From contig JAFGSJ010000001.1 in assembly GCA_016934675.1 (NCBI GenBank), positions 1-63,929 of the forward strand: 63,929 nt of DNA, written 5' to 3'. The notes beneath the pieces are model-generated. The model did no database searches and had not been told where the DNA came from. It was given only the letters and a program-made list of their open reading frames with translations. Within the stretch, counting starts at the first letter, position 1. Every line of letters starts with the position of its first letter. A program made the position numbers and the translations under genes. Shown one piece after another: positions 27,376 to 36,652 of the stretch. The stretch is from a bacterium (GTDB taxonomy: Bacteria > CSSED10-310 > JAFGSJ01).

Positions 27376-28726
27376 TCAGGGGTGATAACTGAGCTGGTCC
27401 TGATTGTTCGCTACTTTCAAACGTTTTCCTTTTTTGCTATCAAAGCTTTTTCGTTCATAGAGCGAGATATAAGGGTTCACGGCAATCTGCTTGAAATGCT
27501 GGTTCAGATACCGTTCGGCTTGTGGCCACCACGTCTTCCGCATCAAAGAATCATTCAAGATAAATAGATTGGTTCGAGCCATTACCTGGGTGAATATCTC
27601 ATACTTATCCACATTATAGACTTGTTCGTACTTTTTTCCCGAGACAAATGAAATTTGCGGTCCATTATTCACCGATACAAAAGTATTATAATCCGGATAA
27701 CGGGTTTCAATGAAATGACCGATATAGGCACTGATATCGAGTGGCTCCTCGTTTCGAGCTTTTTCTTTGGCAAACATGGTAATCCCGACATGATACGCCG
27801 AGTATAAAAAACTGACGTACAGCATCAACAGAATACCTGGACCATAAATTGAGACGTATGATCTGAATATCGAACGATCGCCGCTGACATGACTGACATA
27901 CGAAGCGAGTCGGACCTGGTCATCTCCACCTGGGAAAAGCATACTCATTCGTTGGATCTGAACACCGATAAAAACGATCAGGAGCGGGATGGCCAGGCTC
28001 GAGTAATACATGCTCCGGGTCATCTCTGAAGCAGAGACCAATATGATTACCCAGAGCAGGCCAAACAGGCAGAACACACCAGCCCGACTGCCAGATGTGT
28101 CAAGCCCGGTTTGACCGTCCTGTTGTATCTTGACAATCCTCATTCTCTCGAGCAGGTACCAGATTGATGAACATAGTGCCAGGAGCGGGACCGGGTGATA
28201 CCAGTTGTAGAGTTGGGCCAAGAATTGCTTTATGGTCATGATTCGATACAATTCCACACTCAATCTTTGCACATCAGGATAGAGTCTGGTGATCGGGAAA
28301 TAGAGTGAATCAATCAGATATTGACCCAATAAGGAAAAACCATGCTCCGATGTAACCGTTTCGATCGTGACTGCGGTTCAGTTCCCGGACAAGGATGTAA
28401 CACAGGACAATGAGGAGAATGCTCATGGTCAGGCTTGGAAAACGTAAGCCGAATTTATTCTGTCCAAACGCGGTCATGCTGGCCTTCATCAGCAACCAGC
28501 TTAGAGGAGGGTGCTCATAAAATATCTGTTGATAAGGCAAACTTCGCATGACCAGGCCTGATTCGGACCAATTGCGGGCCAAATCAGCCCAGACACATTC
28601 ATCGTAGTAGAGGGCATTGGTTTCGAGGGAATCAAAACGTATCCATGCTCCAAAGATAACGATCAAACCTAAACAAAGCAGGGCGATAATCCGCCCGACA
28701 GCGTGCTCCCCTCTTTTTATATTCAT
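27376..28726 (-). pseudogene. GT39/ArnT-like glycosyltransferase, frameshifted and internally deleted
   Basis: The 5' part (28726 to about 28310) encodes an N-terminal membrane segment and ALYYDECVWADLARNW, the acidic first loop of GT39-type enzymes, followed by FYEHPPLSWLLMK, another family motif. It stops after about 138 codons. A second frame, overlapping by about 20 bases, continues with later membrane segments for 317 codons. The join near 28315 lacks a large part of the usual central membrane region, so both a deletion and a frameshift are present. It lies 11 bases downstream of the fused spermidine-synthase-like gene and was probably co-transcribed with it. Confidence 0.7.
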
Positions 28727-28737
28727 CGCAGGTTACC

Positions 28738-31269
28738 TCATTGTTGTCCGAGATAGCGTCTCTTGCGCTCCTGACCGAGTTGTTCTTGCAGGAACTCGTG
28801 GACAGAACGGATTTCGGTATCGTCCCAGTTTGTGGTCCGGGCTTCGAGAAAGAGTTCCAGGGCGGCTTCGACGCGACCGCGGGCCCGCTCGATATTGCCC
28901 TGGATCAGCAGGGTCTGTCCTTGATAAAACCGGTCAAGCGTGGCCATGAAATCATCATCGAGTTGTTCGGATATGATCAATTGTTGGACCGACTCGACGG
29001 ATCGTCGCGCCGAAACCTCGCTCATGTTGTCCGCCCAGGTGTATGGATGCACCGATGAGAAACGGGGATACTCGAGTATTGGTTTCGTATCAAGTACAGG
29101 TCGGACCTGCCCGCAGAACTCTTTCAATTCTGCCGGTCCCATCAGCAAGAGGGCCAGCCAGTCGAAGGTTCGGGACAGAGACGAGCGTAGCAGATCGAAT
29201 CGTCTCGGATTGTCGGACAAGGCCTGCTGCCAGACGGTCGGATTGATCTTCAGGGGTTGAGCGCAGCCAAGCATGACACCATGCGAATAGCCCAACCACA
29301 GATATGCATGGGGGAACACATCGAGAAAGGTGGCCAGGGCACTTTTCAGCTCGTCAGTGGTCAGATAGCGGAAGGGATAGTATTGGACAAATGTGCCCTG
29401 TTCAGTCAGATGGTCCCGGACCAGTTGAAAATATTCACGCGTATAGAGATTGCCCGATCCGAGGACGGGGTGGGTCGGGTCGCAGGTGATCACATCGAAT
29501 TTCCGGTCTGAGCGTTTGAGCCAACGTCGCCCGTCGCCGGCATGAACAGTCAAGCGTGGATCAGTCAAGACCTCACCGTTGAAGGGTTGATAGAGTGGTG
29601 CGGCTTCGACCAGTTCCGGACAGAGCTCGACGCAATCGACCCGACTGACCGGATAGGTCAGGACGTTGCCGGCTGTGACTCCCAAGCCGAAACCGATGAT
29701 CAGGACCTGCTCGGGATGAGCATGGGCCAGTAAAGGTAAGTGGGCCAGCATCCTGACTGCTTTGAGAGCATCATAGGTCGTGCCGCATACGGCACTGTTG
29801 TTGATATAACTCCAGCGAATATTGGTCCGGGCATCTTCGACCACCGTGATGGTCCCGGCAGCGGTTTCCTTGAAAAACAGGAGTTTGTCGTCACGACTCT
29901 CTTCACGACCGACCGATACAGGTGTCGGTTTCGGTAAAAAGCCCGGCTTTATTAGTCCCAGGCAACTGATACACAGGATACCTCCTGAGACAAAGAGCAG
30001 GATGCGCCCACTCAGAGTTGTATTCTTTTGCCTGAGCAGGATGGTCAGGGCGACACCGGCGTAAAGAATTCCGACGATCAACGCTGTCCGGGCCACGCCC
30101 AGGACCGGTAGTCCAACGAAACCGGCCAATAGTGAACCGGCAATCGAGCAAAGAATGTTGGTCCCATACAGATAACCGACCTCATAACCAACGTTCTGCC
30201 TTTCCACAGATGAAAAAGCGACCAGAAAAGGCAAAACCAATCCCATGAAAAAAGTGGCCGGAAAAACCATCAGAAAAGACATAAACACAGGGGGTACGAT
30301 AATCTGCCGCCAAGATGAGGCCAGGTAATCCCGAAGCAGATACATGACATCGGGGATGAAAGTGATCAAACTGACCGTGCCCAACGACATCAGGCCCAGG
30401 ACCAGAAACAGGAGCGGAAGGCTCGAAATCGGACGTCGTCTTTTTTTCAATAATGGCCCGGCAGTGAGACTGCCCAGGGCATAGCCGAGCAAGTATATGG
30501 CCAGGACCAGGCCAAAACTGTAGGTCCGATTGGGTAAAAATGTGCCCAGTATCCGCACCCAGACAATCTCGAGGGCCAGACCGCAAAAACCGGCGATCCC
30601 GGCCATGCTTGCCAGGCCGATCCAGGATATCTCCCGCTCAGACAGCTCGTCCCGAGCACCACTATCCGGGCCGAGACCCTGTTCCGTCGGACGGACCGCC
30701 CATATGCCCAGAGCAACGCAGAAAAGAAAAAGGGTCGCTCCATAATTCGTAACAGTTAAACCCAGTCCGGGTACCAGGATGAAAGTGGCCAACAGCACGC
30801 CGACCACGCTGCCCGCACTGTTCATCCCGAATATCCAGGAGAAAACCGGACCGCGTGCTGCGCCGGTGCGGTAACCCAGTTTGTATAAAAGAGGAACCAG
30901 TGCTCCCATACAGAACACGGGCGGTATGATCGCCAGAAAGATGAGCAGGTATTCCACAGTGACAGAGAGCTTGAAAGTAACGATCAGCTTATCCAGGATG
31001 TGCAGTATGCCTAAACAGAACGCGACCAAGACACCGGCCAGGACCTGGCTGATGATGAGTACGGTCCGATCATTCCAGGAAAAGACACGAAAACGGCCAA
31101 AAAAAGCAGTCCCAAGTCCGAAACCGGCCATATAAGCTGCCAAGACTATGGCCAAAGCCGTATGGGTCGTGCCCAATTGCACCGATAACGCCTTAAATAA
31201 GACCAACTCGAAAATCAGACCGGCTAGCCCTCCTATTGCCGCTAACGATGAAAGAATAATCAGTTGCAT
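28738..31269 (-). CDS. Fused MFS-like membrane domain and spermidine synthase-like domain
   Basis: 843 residues. The first half has about 12 to 14 membrane segments. Near residue 520 a class I SAM-type fold of the spermidine synthase family begins with VLIIGFGLGVTAGN. It continues with the acidic VDCVELCPELVE and the active-site-like CDPTHP..GSGNLYTREYF. The last 60 residues are helical and TPR-like. Such fusions are common in uncultured bacteria; they may make or export a polyamine-like compound, but this is not shown. GAGG upstream supports the ATG at 31269. A decayed glycosyltransferase follows in the same operon. Confidence 0.8.
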   Translation of the reverse strand: MQLIILSSLAAIGGLAGLIFELVLFKALSVQLGTTHTALAIVLAAYMAGFGLGTAFFGRFRVFSWNDRTVLIISQVLAGVLVAFCLGILHILDKLIVTFKLSVTVEYLLIFLAIIPPVFCMGALVPLLYKLGYRTGAARGPVFSWIFGMNSAGSVVGVLLATFILVPGLGLTVTNYGATLFLFCVALGIWAVRPTEQGLGPDSGARDELSEREISWIGLASMAGIAGFCGLALEIVWVRILGTFLPNRTYSFGLVLAIYLLGYALGSLTAGPLLKKRRRPISSLPLLFLVLGLMSLGTVSLITFIPDVMYLLRDYLASSWRQIIVPPVFMSFLMVFPATFFMGLVLPFLVAFSSVERQNVGYEVGYLYGTNILCSIAGSLLAGFVGLPVLGVARTALIVGILYAGVALTILLRQKNTTLSGRILLFVSGGILCISCLGLIKPGFLPKPTPVSVGREESRDDKLLFFKETAAGTITVVEDARTNIRWSYINNSAVCGTTYDALKAVRMLAHLPLLAHAHPEQVLIIGFGLGVTAGNVLTYPVSRVDCVELCPELVEAAPLYQPFNGEVLTDPRLTVHAGDGRRWLKRSDRKFDVITCDPTHPVLGSGNLYTREYFQLVRDHLTEQGTFVQYYPFRYLTTDELKSALATFLDVFPHAYLWLGYSHGVMLGCAQPLKINPTVWQQALSDNPRRFDLLRSSLSRTFDWLALLLMGPAELKEFCGQVRPVLDTKPILEYPRFSSVHPYTWADNMSEVSARRSVESVQQLIISEQLDDDFMATLDRFYQGQTLLIQGNIERARGRVEAALELFLEARTTNWDDTEIRSVHEFLQEQLGQERKRRYLGQQ

Positions 31270-31608
31270 CGGATATCCTCAACACTCAGAACTGGATATT
31301 GTTGTCATGCTACAATCGCCTGTGAAATATCTTTTTCTCAACAGATTGTCAACCACTCTGATAAAGTGCAAGAATGACGGGAGCCTGGCGATTCGACTCT
31401 TTTTCTTGACTGAGTAGAATCCGTGGGGTATAATGAAGTAGCGATCGTTGAAAAGTGATGGACTTTCCTAATAATTCGACGCTGTTCCGAGGAGAAGCGA
31501 TAACCAAAACGGTCACTGAGACCTAAGACCGGATGAGGTCTATTATCCATTCGAGTCCTGCTGGTACAAAGACCGGGATCGCGATTTTCGACAGCGTTCT
31601 GTAGTCCG
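31270..31608. other. Intergenic region with promoter and long leader
   Basis: The region contains the promoter at 31406-31434, leaving about 170 untranslated bases before the response regulator start. I see no recognised riboswitch or terminator in the leader. Confidence 0.4.
31406..31434 (+). promoter_or_regulatory. Strong sigma70-type promoter of the two-component operon
   Basis: TTGACT at 31406-31411, a 17-base spacer and a perfect TATAAT at 31429-31434. Confidence 0.75.
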
Positions 31609-32001
31609 ATGGAGAAGGTCATGAAAGACGGAAAACATGTTATCTTATGTATTGACGATGATCAGGATATTCTGGAATCGCTCAGAGTTATCCTCGAAGC
31701 CAATAATTATCTGGTCGAAACAGCACCGAGTGCCGATGATGGCTTACAGCTCATCAAATCTGACCTGAGGCCTGACCTGATCATTGTCGATTTGATGATG
31801 GAGCAGATCGATGCGGGGGCCCAATTTGTCAAGGACCTGCGCGGACTCGGCTGCACCATGCCCATCTATATGCTCAGTTCTACGGGTGACAGTCTGGTGG
31901 GAATGGTTGATTTTCACGATCTCGGACTTGATGGCGTTTTTCAGAAACCGCTTCATCCCGACCAGTTGTTGAAGTTATTGAAGAGTAAATTGCAATCATG
32001 A
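31609..32001 (+). CDS. Single-domain response regulator
   Basis: The product has 130 residues, a lone receiver domain: acidic pocket CIDDDQD (14-20), phospho-acceptor Asp61 in IIVDLMM, the switch Ser/Thr in MLSSTGD and the conserved Lys in FQKP. There is no output domain, so it would act by protein contact, probably passing phosphate between histidine kinases or to another effector. The start may be ATG at 31609 or 31621. The histidine kinase gene follows after 17 bases, so the two probably form one signalling unit. Confidence 0.85.
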   Translation: MEKVMKDGKHVILCIDDDQDILESLRVILEANNYLVETAPSADDGLQLIKSDLRPDLIIVDLMMEQIDAGAQFVKDLRGLGCTMPIYMLSSTGDSLVGMVDFHDLGLDGVFQKPLHPDQLLKLLKSKLQS

Positions 32002-32018
32002 AGTAAGAGAATACCTCC

Positions 32019-33884
32019 GTGGCGCACGAGACCAATGCAATGCTCTCCGAAGATATGATGCCTACGCGGACTGATCCTGCCCCGATTCCGATGGAGCAGG
32101 AACTGCAGGCCCGTCTGGCTTGGTTCATCGGGCTTCGTTGGATAGCCGGTTTTACGATCCTGATCGCGACAATTCTGGTTAAAGTGACATTGCTCCCGAA
32201 TTTGCCGACTGCACCGTTATGGGTCATAGGCTGGGCGATTTTAGGTTATAATCTTCTTTTTCGATGGTATTTAAGGCGGACCGATCGGTTGATCTCACGG
32301 CCTACCTGGTTCATTGTCAGCCAGATCGGACTTGATTGGATCGCCTTACTGCTGGTGATGTTCTTTAGCGGTGGTATTCGAAGTCCGGTTGCCATCGTAC
32401 TGGTTTTTCATATCATTATTGGGGCCATGCTGCTGTATCGTCGTGCCTGCTATCAATTGACAGGCCTGGCCATTCTTCTATTGGGCATTCTAGCTATCGG
32501 TGAAGAAACCGGCCTGATCGTGCCACCCCCGATCTGGGATGCGGGTGTGAATCATCTGTCCATCATTTCGACGGGGAGTATCTGGTTCGGCTTAAGTACT
32601 TTTTTGATAATAACGGCGTATCTGGCGACCTCGATATCGACGCAATTGCGTGAGCGCGAGAAGGCCCTGTTCGAGTCGGAACGCACTCTGCACAGGGCCT
32701 ATCATGATATGGAGGCCCTTTATCAGATTGGACAGGTTGTCAACTCGACCCTCGATCTGGATGAAATTCTGGGACTCATCGCCGAGAACGCGACCAGATT
32801 GCTGAACATGAAAGCATGTTTCATCCGTCTATTGGATAAAAGCAAGGCAAATCTGTCCATCGGCGGTTCCTATGGGTTAAGTGAAGCCTATCAAAAGAAA
32901 GGGCCGATCGAGGTCCGGCGGAGCCTGGTTGATTTCGAGGCCTTGAAAGGTGATGTCATTCAAGTCCTCGAAGTCGGTGAAGATACTCGTTTTCAGTATC
33001 GGGAAGAGGCCCGAAAGGAGGGGCTTCATTCCATGCTTTGTGTCCGGCTGCAATCCAAGAGCGGGGTCCTGGGTGTCATCCGGGTTTATTCAGGCGTTCC
33101 TCATGTTTTTTCTGAGCCTGAGCAGAACCTGTTACGGAATCTGGCCAATCTGGGCGCAATAGCCATCGAGAACGCCCATACCTATAAAGAATGCAGCAAT
33201 CTCAACAAGGAAAAGGTCTGGTTCGCCCAGATGACCAATCACCAATTGAGAAGCCCGTTAACCGCTATACAGGGCGTCATCGATGCTCTGCCCTATGCCG
33301 GTCCTTTGAATGAAAAACAGACCGAACTGATCGAACGTGCGGGTCGTCGTATCCAGGACGCATTTGACAATGTTCGTGACATACTCGATCTCTCCGCGGC
33401 CCAACGCGCGCGAGCTCCGGAAAAAAGTGACCCTGTATCCATCTCGGCTGCATTGCACAAGGTCATCGATACGAGCCGCGAATCTGCTCAGATCAAAGGC
33501 ATTACTTTCGATGCCGCTATTCCGCCCGATATTTCTCTCAAAGCGGATGCTGACGATCTCGAGCTGATCTTCTCGAATCTGCTGGGCAATGCTCTCAAAT
33601 ATACGCCTCGAGGCGGTCGGATCGAATTCAGGGTCTCTCGCTCCGACTTCGGTGTGACTGCAGTTGTATCCGATAATGGCATAGGTATTGCGCCGGAAAA
33701 CCATGAACAAATTTTCACCAGTTTTTTCCGGACCAAAGAGGCCAAACTCTCCGGAGAAATCGGGTCAGGACTGGGGCTGACTATCGTCAAGACCCTGGTT
33801 GATCGGCTCGGTGGCTATATTTCTCTTGAAAGTCAACCGGATCGGGGGGCATCTTTTACCGTCACTTTTCCCGACTTTAAATGA
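32019..33884 (+). CDS. Membrane sensor histidine kinase with GAF domain
   Basis: 621 residues from a GTG start. About six membrane segments occupy residues 30-210, followed by a short coiled coil, a GAF domain (about 240-390), a HisKA dimerisation domain with His408 in TNHQLRSPL, and a HATPase domain with N-box NLLGNALKYTPRGG, DNGIGIA and GSGLGL. It should autophosphorylate in response to a membrane or GAF-sensed signal and pass the phosphate to the adjacent receiver protein. The signal is unknown. Confidence 0.88.
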   Translation: MAHETNAMLSEDMMPTRTDPAPIPMEQELQARLAWFIGLRWIAGFTILIATILVKVTLLPNLPTAPLWVIGWAILGYNLLFRWYLRRTDRLISRPTWFIVSQIGLDWIALLLVMFFSGGIRSPVAIVLVFHIIIGAMLLYRRACYQLTGLAILLLGILAIGEETGLIVPPPIWDAGVNHLSIISTGSIWFGLSTFLIITAYLATSISTQLREREKALFESERTLHRAYHDMEALYQIGQVVNSTLDLDEILGLIAENATRLLNMKACFIRLLDKSKANLSIGGSYGLSEAYQKKGPIEVRRSLVDFEALKGDVIQVLEVGEDTRFQYREEARKEGLHSMLCVRLQSKSGVLGVIRVYSGVPHVFSEPEQNLLRNLANLGAIAIENAHTYKECSNLNKEKVWFAQMTNHQLRSPLTAIQGVIDALPYAGPLNEKQTELIERAGRRIQDAFDNVRDILDLSAAQRARAPEKSDPVSISAALHKVIDTSRESAQIKGITFDAAIPPDISLKADADDLELIFSNLLGNALKYTPRGGRIEFRVSRSDFGVTAVVSDNGIGIAPENHEQIFTSFFRTKEAKLSGEIGSGLGLTIVKTLVDRLGGYISLESQPDRGASFTVTFPDFK

Positions 33885-33892
33885 GGGGTGTC

Positions 33893-34573
33893 TCAACTCT
33901 TCAGTGCCCGGAAATAGAATATAGTCCCGTTTCTCTGGGCAATGCTTTCAAAGCGGAAACCATGGTCCTGAAACATCCGGGCCAATTCGTCCTCGGTATA
34001 GAGTGTCCCATGGATTGTGCTTTTGCGATCATTTCTCTCCGGGACCGGCACGGCACAGACCAGTAAGGCCCCATGGGTCAAGACCCGTGAAATTTCTTGA
34101 ATGACGCTGAGAGCATCTTCAAAGAAATTGAGCGACAGCAGGCACAGGCACAGATCAAATGATTCTGCAGTAAAGGGCAGATCAGCCGCAGTAACCACAT
34201 AAAATTCGGCACCTGCAAATCCGGCTGACCGGAATTTTCCGACTGCTCTTTTCAAGAGACCGGGGCTGATATCCGTCCCGACATACCGGTTATCGTTAGG
34301 CAGGAAATTGATGCTGTCCCCTGTCCCTGTTCCCAGTTCGATCACTTTTTTGCCCTGGACCTCATGTAATTCCTGCCTGAGAATATCATGATGGACACTC
34401 ACCTTTGCACCAAGCTTAGCGGGAAAGACCGAATGAATCATGATGAAGTCGTACAGGAAGGCGAAACAATCGCCAAGCCAGGGTTTATAGCGGCGAGGTT
34501 TACCATCCGGCCCGAGCAGGAAATGCACGCCCTTCCTAAGGATGGTCCGGGTGTTGTTCTTGAGCACTGTCAT
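33893..34573 (-). CDS. Class I SAM-dependent methyltransferase
   Basis: The 226-residue protein has the Rossmann-type SAM site VIELGTGTGDS (motif I), acidic VGTDISPG (motif II), AADLPFTAESFDLCLC (motif III and IV region) and a UbiE/Methyltransf_11-like C-terminal half. It is the last gene of the eleven-gene minus-strand operon, 18 bases after the ECF ATPase, with AAGGAG upstream of the ATG. The substrate is unknown. In this context a small cofactor or chelator used by the operon is an attractive guess, but nothing in the sequence proves it. Confidence 0.82.
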   Translation of the reverse strand: MTVLKNNTRTILRKGVHFLLGPDGKPRRYKPWLGDCFAFLYDFIMIHSVFPAKLGAKVSVHHDILRQELHEVQGKKVIELGTGTGDSINFLPNDNRYVGTDISPGLLKRAVGKFRSAGFAGAEFYVVTAADLPFTAESFDLCLCLLSLNFFEDALSVIQEISRVLTHGALLVCAVPVPERNDRKSTIHGTLYTEDELARMFQDHGFRFESIAQRNGTIFYFRALKS

Positions 34574-34591
34574 GATAACTCCTTCTCTTTC

Positions 34592-35281
34592 TTACAGTTT
34601 CCAGCGTCGGACCGCCTCGATAGTGTCGTGGCTATCACTCACGAGTCGACCGTGTTCGAGCATGATGAAACGCGAGCAGCATGTGGAGGCAAAGTCGAGA
34701 TCGTGGGTGGCGACCAGCATGGTAGCGGGCAGGTCGCTCATGATTGCGGCCAGGTCCCGCTTACCCGGCGGATCAAGACCTGCTGACGGTTCGTCGAGCA
34801 GCAGTAAAGGCGGTCCTGTAATCAAAGCCCCGGCCAGGGCCACTCGTTGCTTTTGACCGTGAGATAAGTGGTGGAGAGGTGTCTCGGTCAAGTGGCCGAG
34901 CCCCAGGCGATTGAGAATCAGGCCGGCCTTCTCACTGACCTCCTCGCGAGTCATACCTCTGCGAAGCAGGCCGAATGAGACATCCTCGATCACTTTGGGG
35001 AACAGGAGCTGGTCCTCGGGAACATTGAACAGAAAACCGATCTGATCACGGACCCTGGTGACAGTTTTTCGCTCAAGTATTGTGCCCTCGATCAGAATCC
35101 GGCCTTCATGGGGGACAAGGCCCACCACGGCCAGAAGCAGGGTCGTTTTCCCTGAGCCGTTGAGTCCGATCAGGGCAACCCGTTCGCCCGCTGTGATGGC
35201 AAAGGACATCTGGGTAATAACAGGTCCCATATCGGATTCATAACGGATAGTGACATTGCTGAATTCGAGTACATTATTCAT
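34592..35281 (-). CDS. ECF-type ABC transporter ATPase (EcfA/CbiO-like)
   Basis: The 229-residue ATPase has Walker A GLNGSGKTT (39-47), signature LSHGQKQRVALA, Walker B LLLLDEPSAGLD and a switch His in VATHDLD. It matches the EcfA/CbiO class that powers energy-coupling-factor importers of vitamins and metal ions. Its ATG overlaps the stop of the EcfT-like gene by four bases. Only one ATPase gene is present, as in cobalt/nickel (CbiO) systems, so the pump would use a homodimer. Confidence 0.88.
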   Translation of the reverse strand: MNNVLEFSNVTIRYESDMGPVITQMSFAITAGERVALIGLNGSGKTTLLLAVVGLVPHEGRILIEGTILERKTVTRVRDQIGFLFNVPEDQLLFPKVIEDVSFGLLRRGMTREEVSEKAGLILNRLGLGHLTETPLHHLSHGQKQRVALAGALITGPPLLLLDEPSAGLDPPGKRDLAAIMSDLPATMLVATHDLDFASTCCSRFIMLEHGRLVSDSHDTIEAVRRWKL

Positions 35282-36039
35282 GGAGCACCGAGTATACGCA
35301 TGAGCAATGCAGAGATAACAAACAAACCAGCGCTAGTAAGTACCAGGTAATCATGGTACTTCAGTATCACCTTGTCAAAAGAGAGTGGTCTGGTTTCGCA
35401 AAAACCGCGCAACTCCATGACGGCCGCCACTCTTTCAGCCCGGAAAATTATCCGGGGCAACCAGACCTGCGGCAAGGACGAGAGCACCCGCCAGACCGTC
35501 AAAATGCCCGATGAAGCACCTCTCACCGCCAGGGCTGACGAAATCTGCCTGGTCTCGTAGTATAATACGGTCGTCTGATGCACGATTTGAAGCAGGATGG
35601 CAATCACGATTTTCGGAACAGGAAGTCGGAGCAACGCTTCCCTCAAATCGCTCTGGCTCAACGAAGAAACAGTGGTCACACTGACAAGCAGTCCACAAAG
35701 TCCTCTCAACAGAATCTGCCAGGGCACGAGCAGGGCCTGGCCCCAATTTTCGCTGAAAGTCCCCGGAGCATCCGGTAGAAAAGGCAACAGGAAAAAATAG
35801 GGCACAAAGATGACCAGTCCGAAGAGCATAGTCGAACGGACGACCTTGAATGGGGGCCGACAAGCCCAGAGCCAGGCGGTCACTACTCCGACTACCAGGA
35901 CAACACCCGCCCAAGTCGAATGTGGGCTGATCATACAAACCAGAAAAATCAGCAAACCGGCTCCAAGTCTGGTCTGGGGTCCGGTATGCCTGATCGGGCC
36001 GCGGCCGCATCCCCACAAATCGTGCCAAATCGTTTTCAT
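35278..36039 (-). CDS. ECF transporter transmembrane component (EcfT/CbiQ-like)
   Basis: About 253 residues with five to six hydrophobic segments and the two coupling-helix Arg-Gly motifs of EcfT proteins: ALAVRGASSG in the middle and VMELRGFCE near the C-terminus. The ATG at 36039 is preferred over an upstream GTG at 36057 because an AAGG is suitably placed. The stop overlaps the ATPase start. It links the substrate-binding membrane protein encoded just upstream to the ATPase. Confidence 0.8.
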   Translation of the reverse strand: MKTIWHDLWGCGRGPIRHTGPQTRLGAGLLIFLVCMISPHSTWAGVVLVVGVVTAWLWACRPPFKVVRSTMLFGLVIFVPYFFLLPFLPDAPGTFSENWGQALLVPWQILLRGLCGLLVSVTTVSSLSQSDLREALLRLPVPKIVIAILLQIVHQTTVLYYETRQISSALAVRGASSGILTVWRVLSSLPQVWLPRIIFRAERVAAVMELRGFCETRPLSFDKVILKYHDYLVLTSAGLFVISALLMRILGAP

Positions 36040-36100
36040 AGACCTTATCCCATTCACGGAGCGGAAAAAGTATTAGCACAAAGGATGTCAGACAATCCCA

Positions 36101-36652
36101 TCACAGGAATCGTTTCTCCCGTTCGAGCGATTGCGCCCTGGTTTGTCGTCCCAATCGAGCCACGGGTGGAACTGCGATGATCATGAGCACGATACCGGGC
36201 CAGCCACTCAGGAATGAAAGTGTCGCCATGAAGCCGGCTGGCAGGGCGATGAACAGGGAAAACAAGTAGACCAGACCGACATAGAGCACTCGGCCAAACA
36301 AAAGGACGGGCACCAGGACCAGCCATTCGTTGGCCCGAGGCCACCACAGCATGATCAGTCCGATCAGCAGGGCCATGATCGACAATTCGAGCGACATAAA
36401 CACAGCAATTGGCGGAAACAACGGGGGCATTCCGGTCACGGCAGCCGAAAGAAGTGGTGTTAAAACCGCTGTAATGGCCGCTGGCATCGGTCGAACAAAG
36501 AAAGGCAGTGTACACAGGGGCAGATACATGGGCATGAAAATGTGCCCGAGATGAAAAATATGAAACACAACGGGCAACAACAGGGCAATTGCTCCGAACA
36601 AGCCGCAATAAGCCAACTCACGCGGTGATGGCTGTTTCATTATTTCACTCAT
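36101..36652 (-). CDS. ECF transporter substrate-binding (S) component
   Basis: About 183 residues with roughly five to six membrane segments. After the basic N-terminus come ELAYCGLFGAIALLLP, HIFHLGHIFMPMYLP and TGMPPLFPP..FMSLEL, the pattern of a small ECF S-component with conserved His, Met and Pro residues in the first helices and loop. The substrate is not evident; the His/Met-rich face is compatible with a metal or metallo-organic ligand, but this is inference. The start (ATG at 36652 or 36640) overlaps or abuts the preceding gene's stop. Confidence 0.72.
   Translation of the reverse strand: MSEIMKQPSPRELAYCGLFGAIALLLPVVFHIFHLGHIFMPMYLPLCTLPFFVRPMPAAITAVLTPLLSAAVTGMPPLFPPIAVFMSLELSIMALLIGLIMLWWPRANEWLVLVPVLLFGRVLYVGLVYLFSLFIALPAGFMATLSFLSGWPGIVLMIIAVPPVARLGRQTRAQSLEREKRFL

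Noticed and set aside
35278..36652. CbiMNQO cobalt or nickel transporter
   Set aside because: The S-component does not begin with the conserved Met-His-Ile N-terminus of CbiM/NikM and no CbiN is present, so only a generic ECF call is made.
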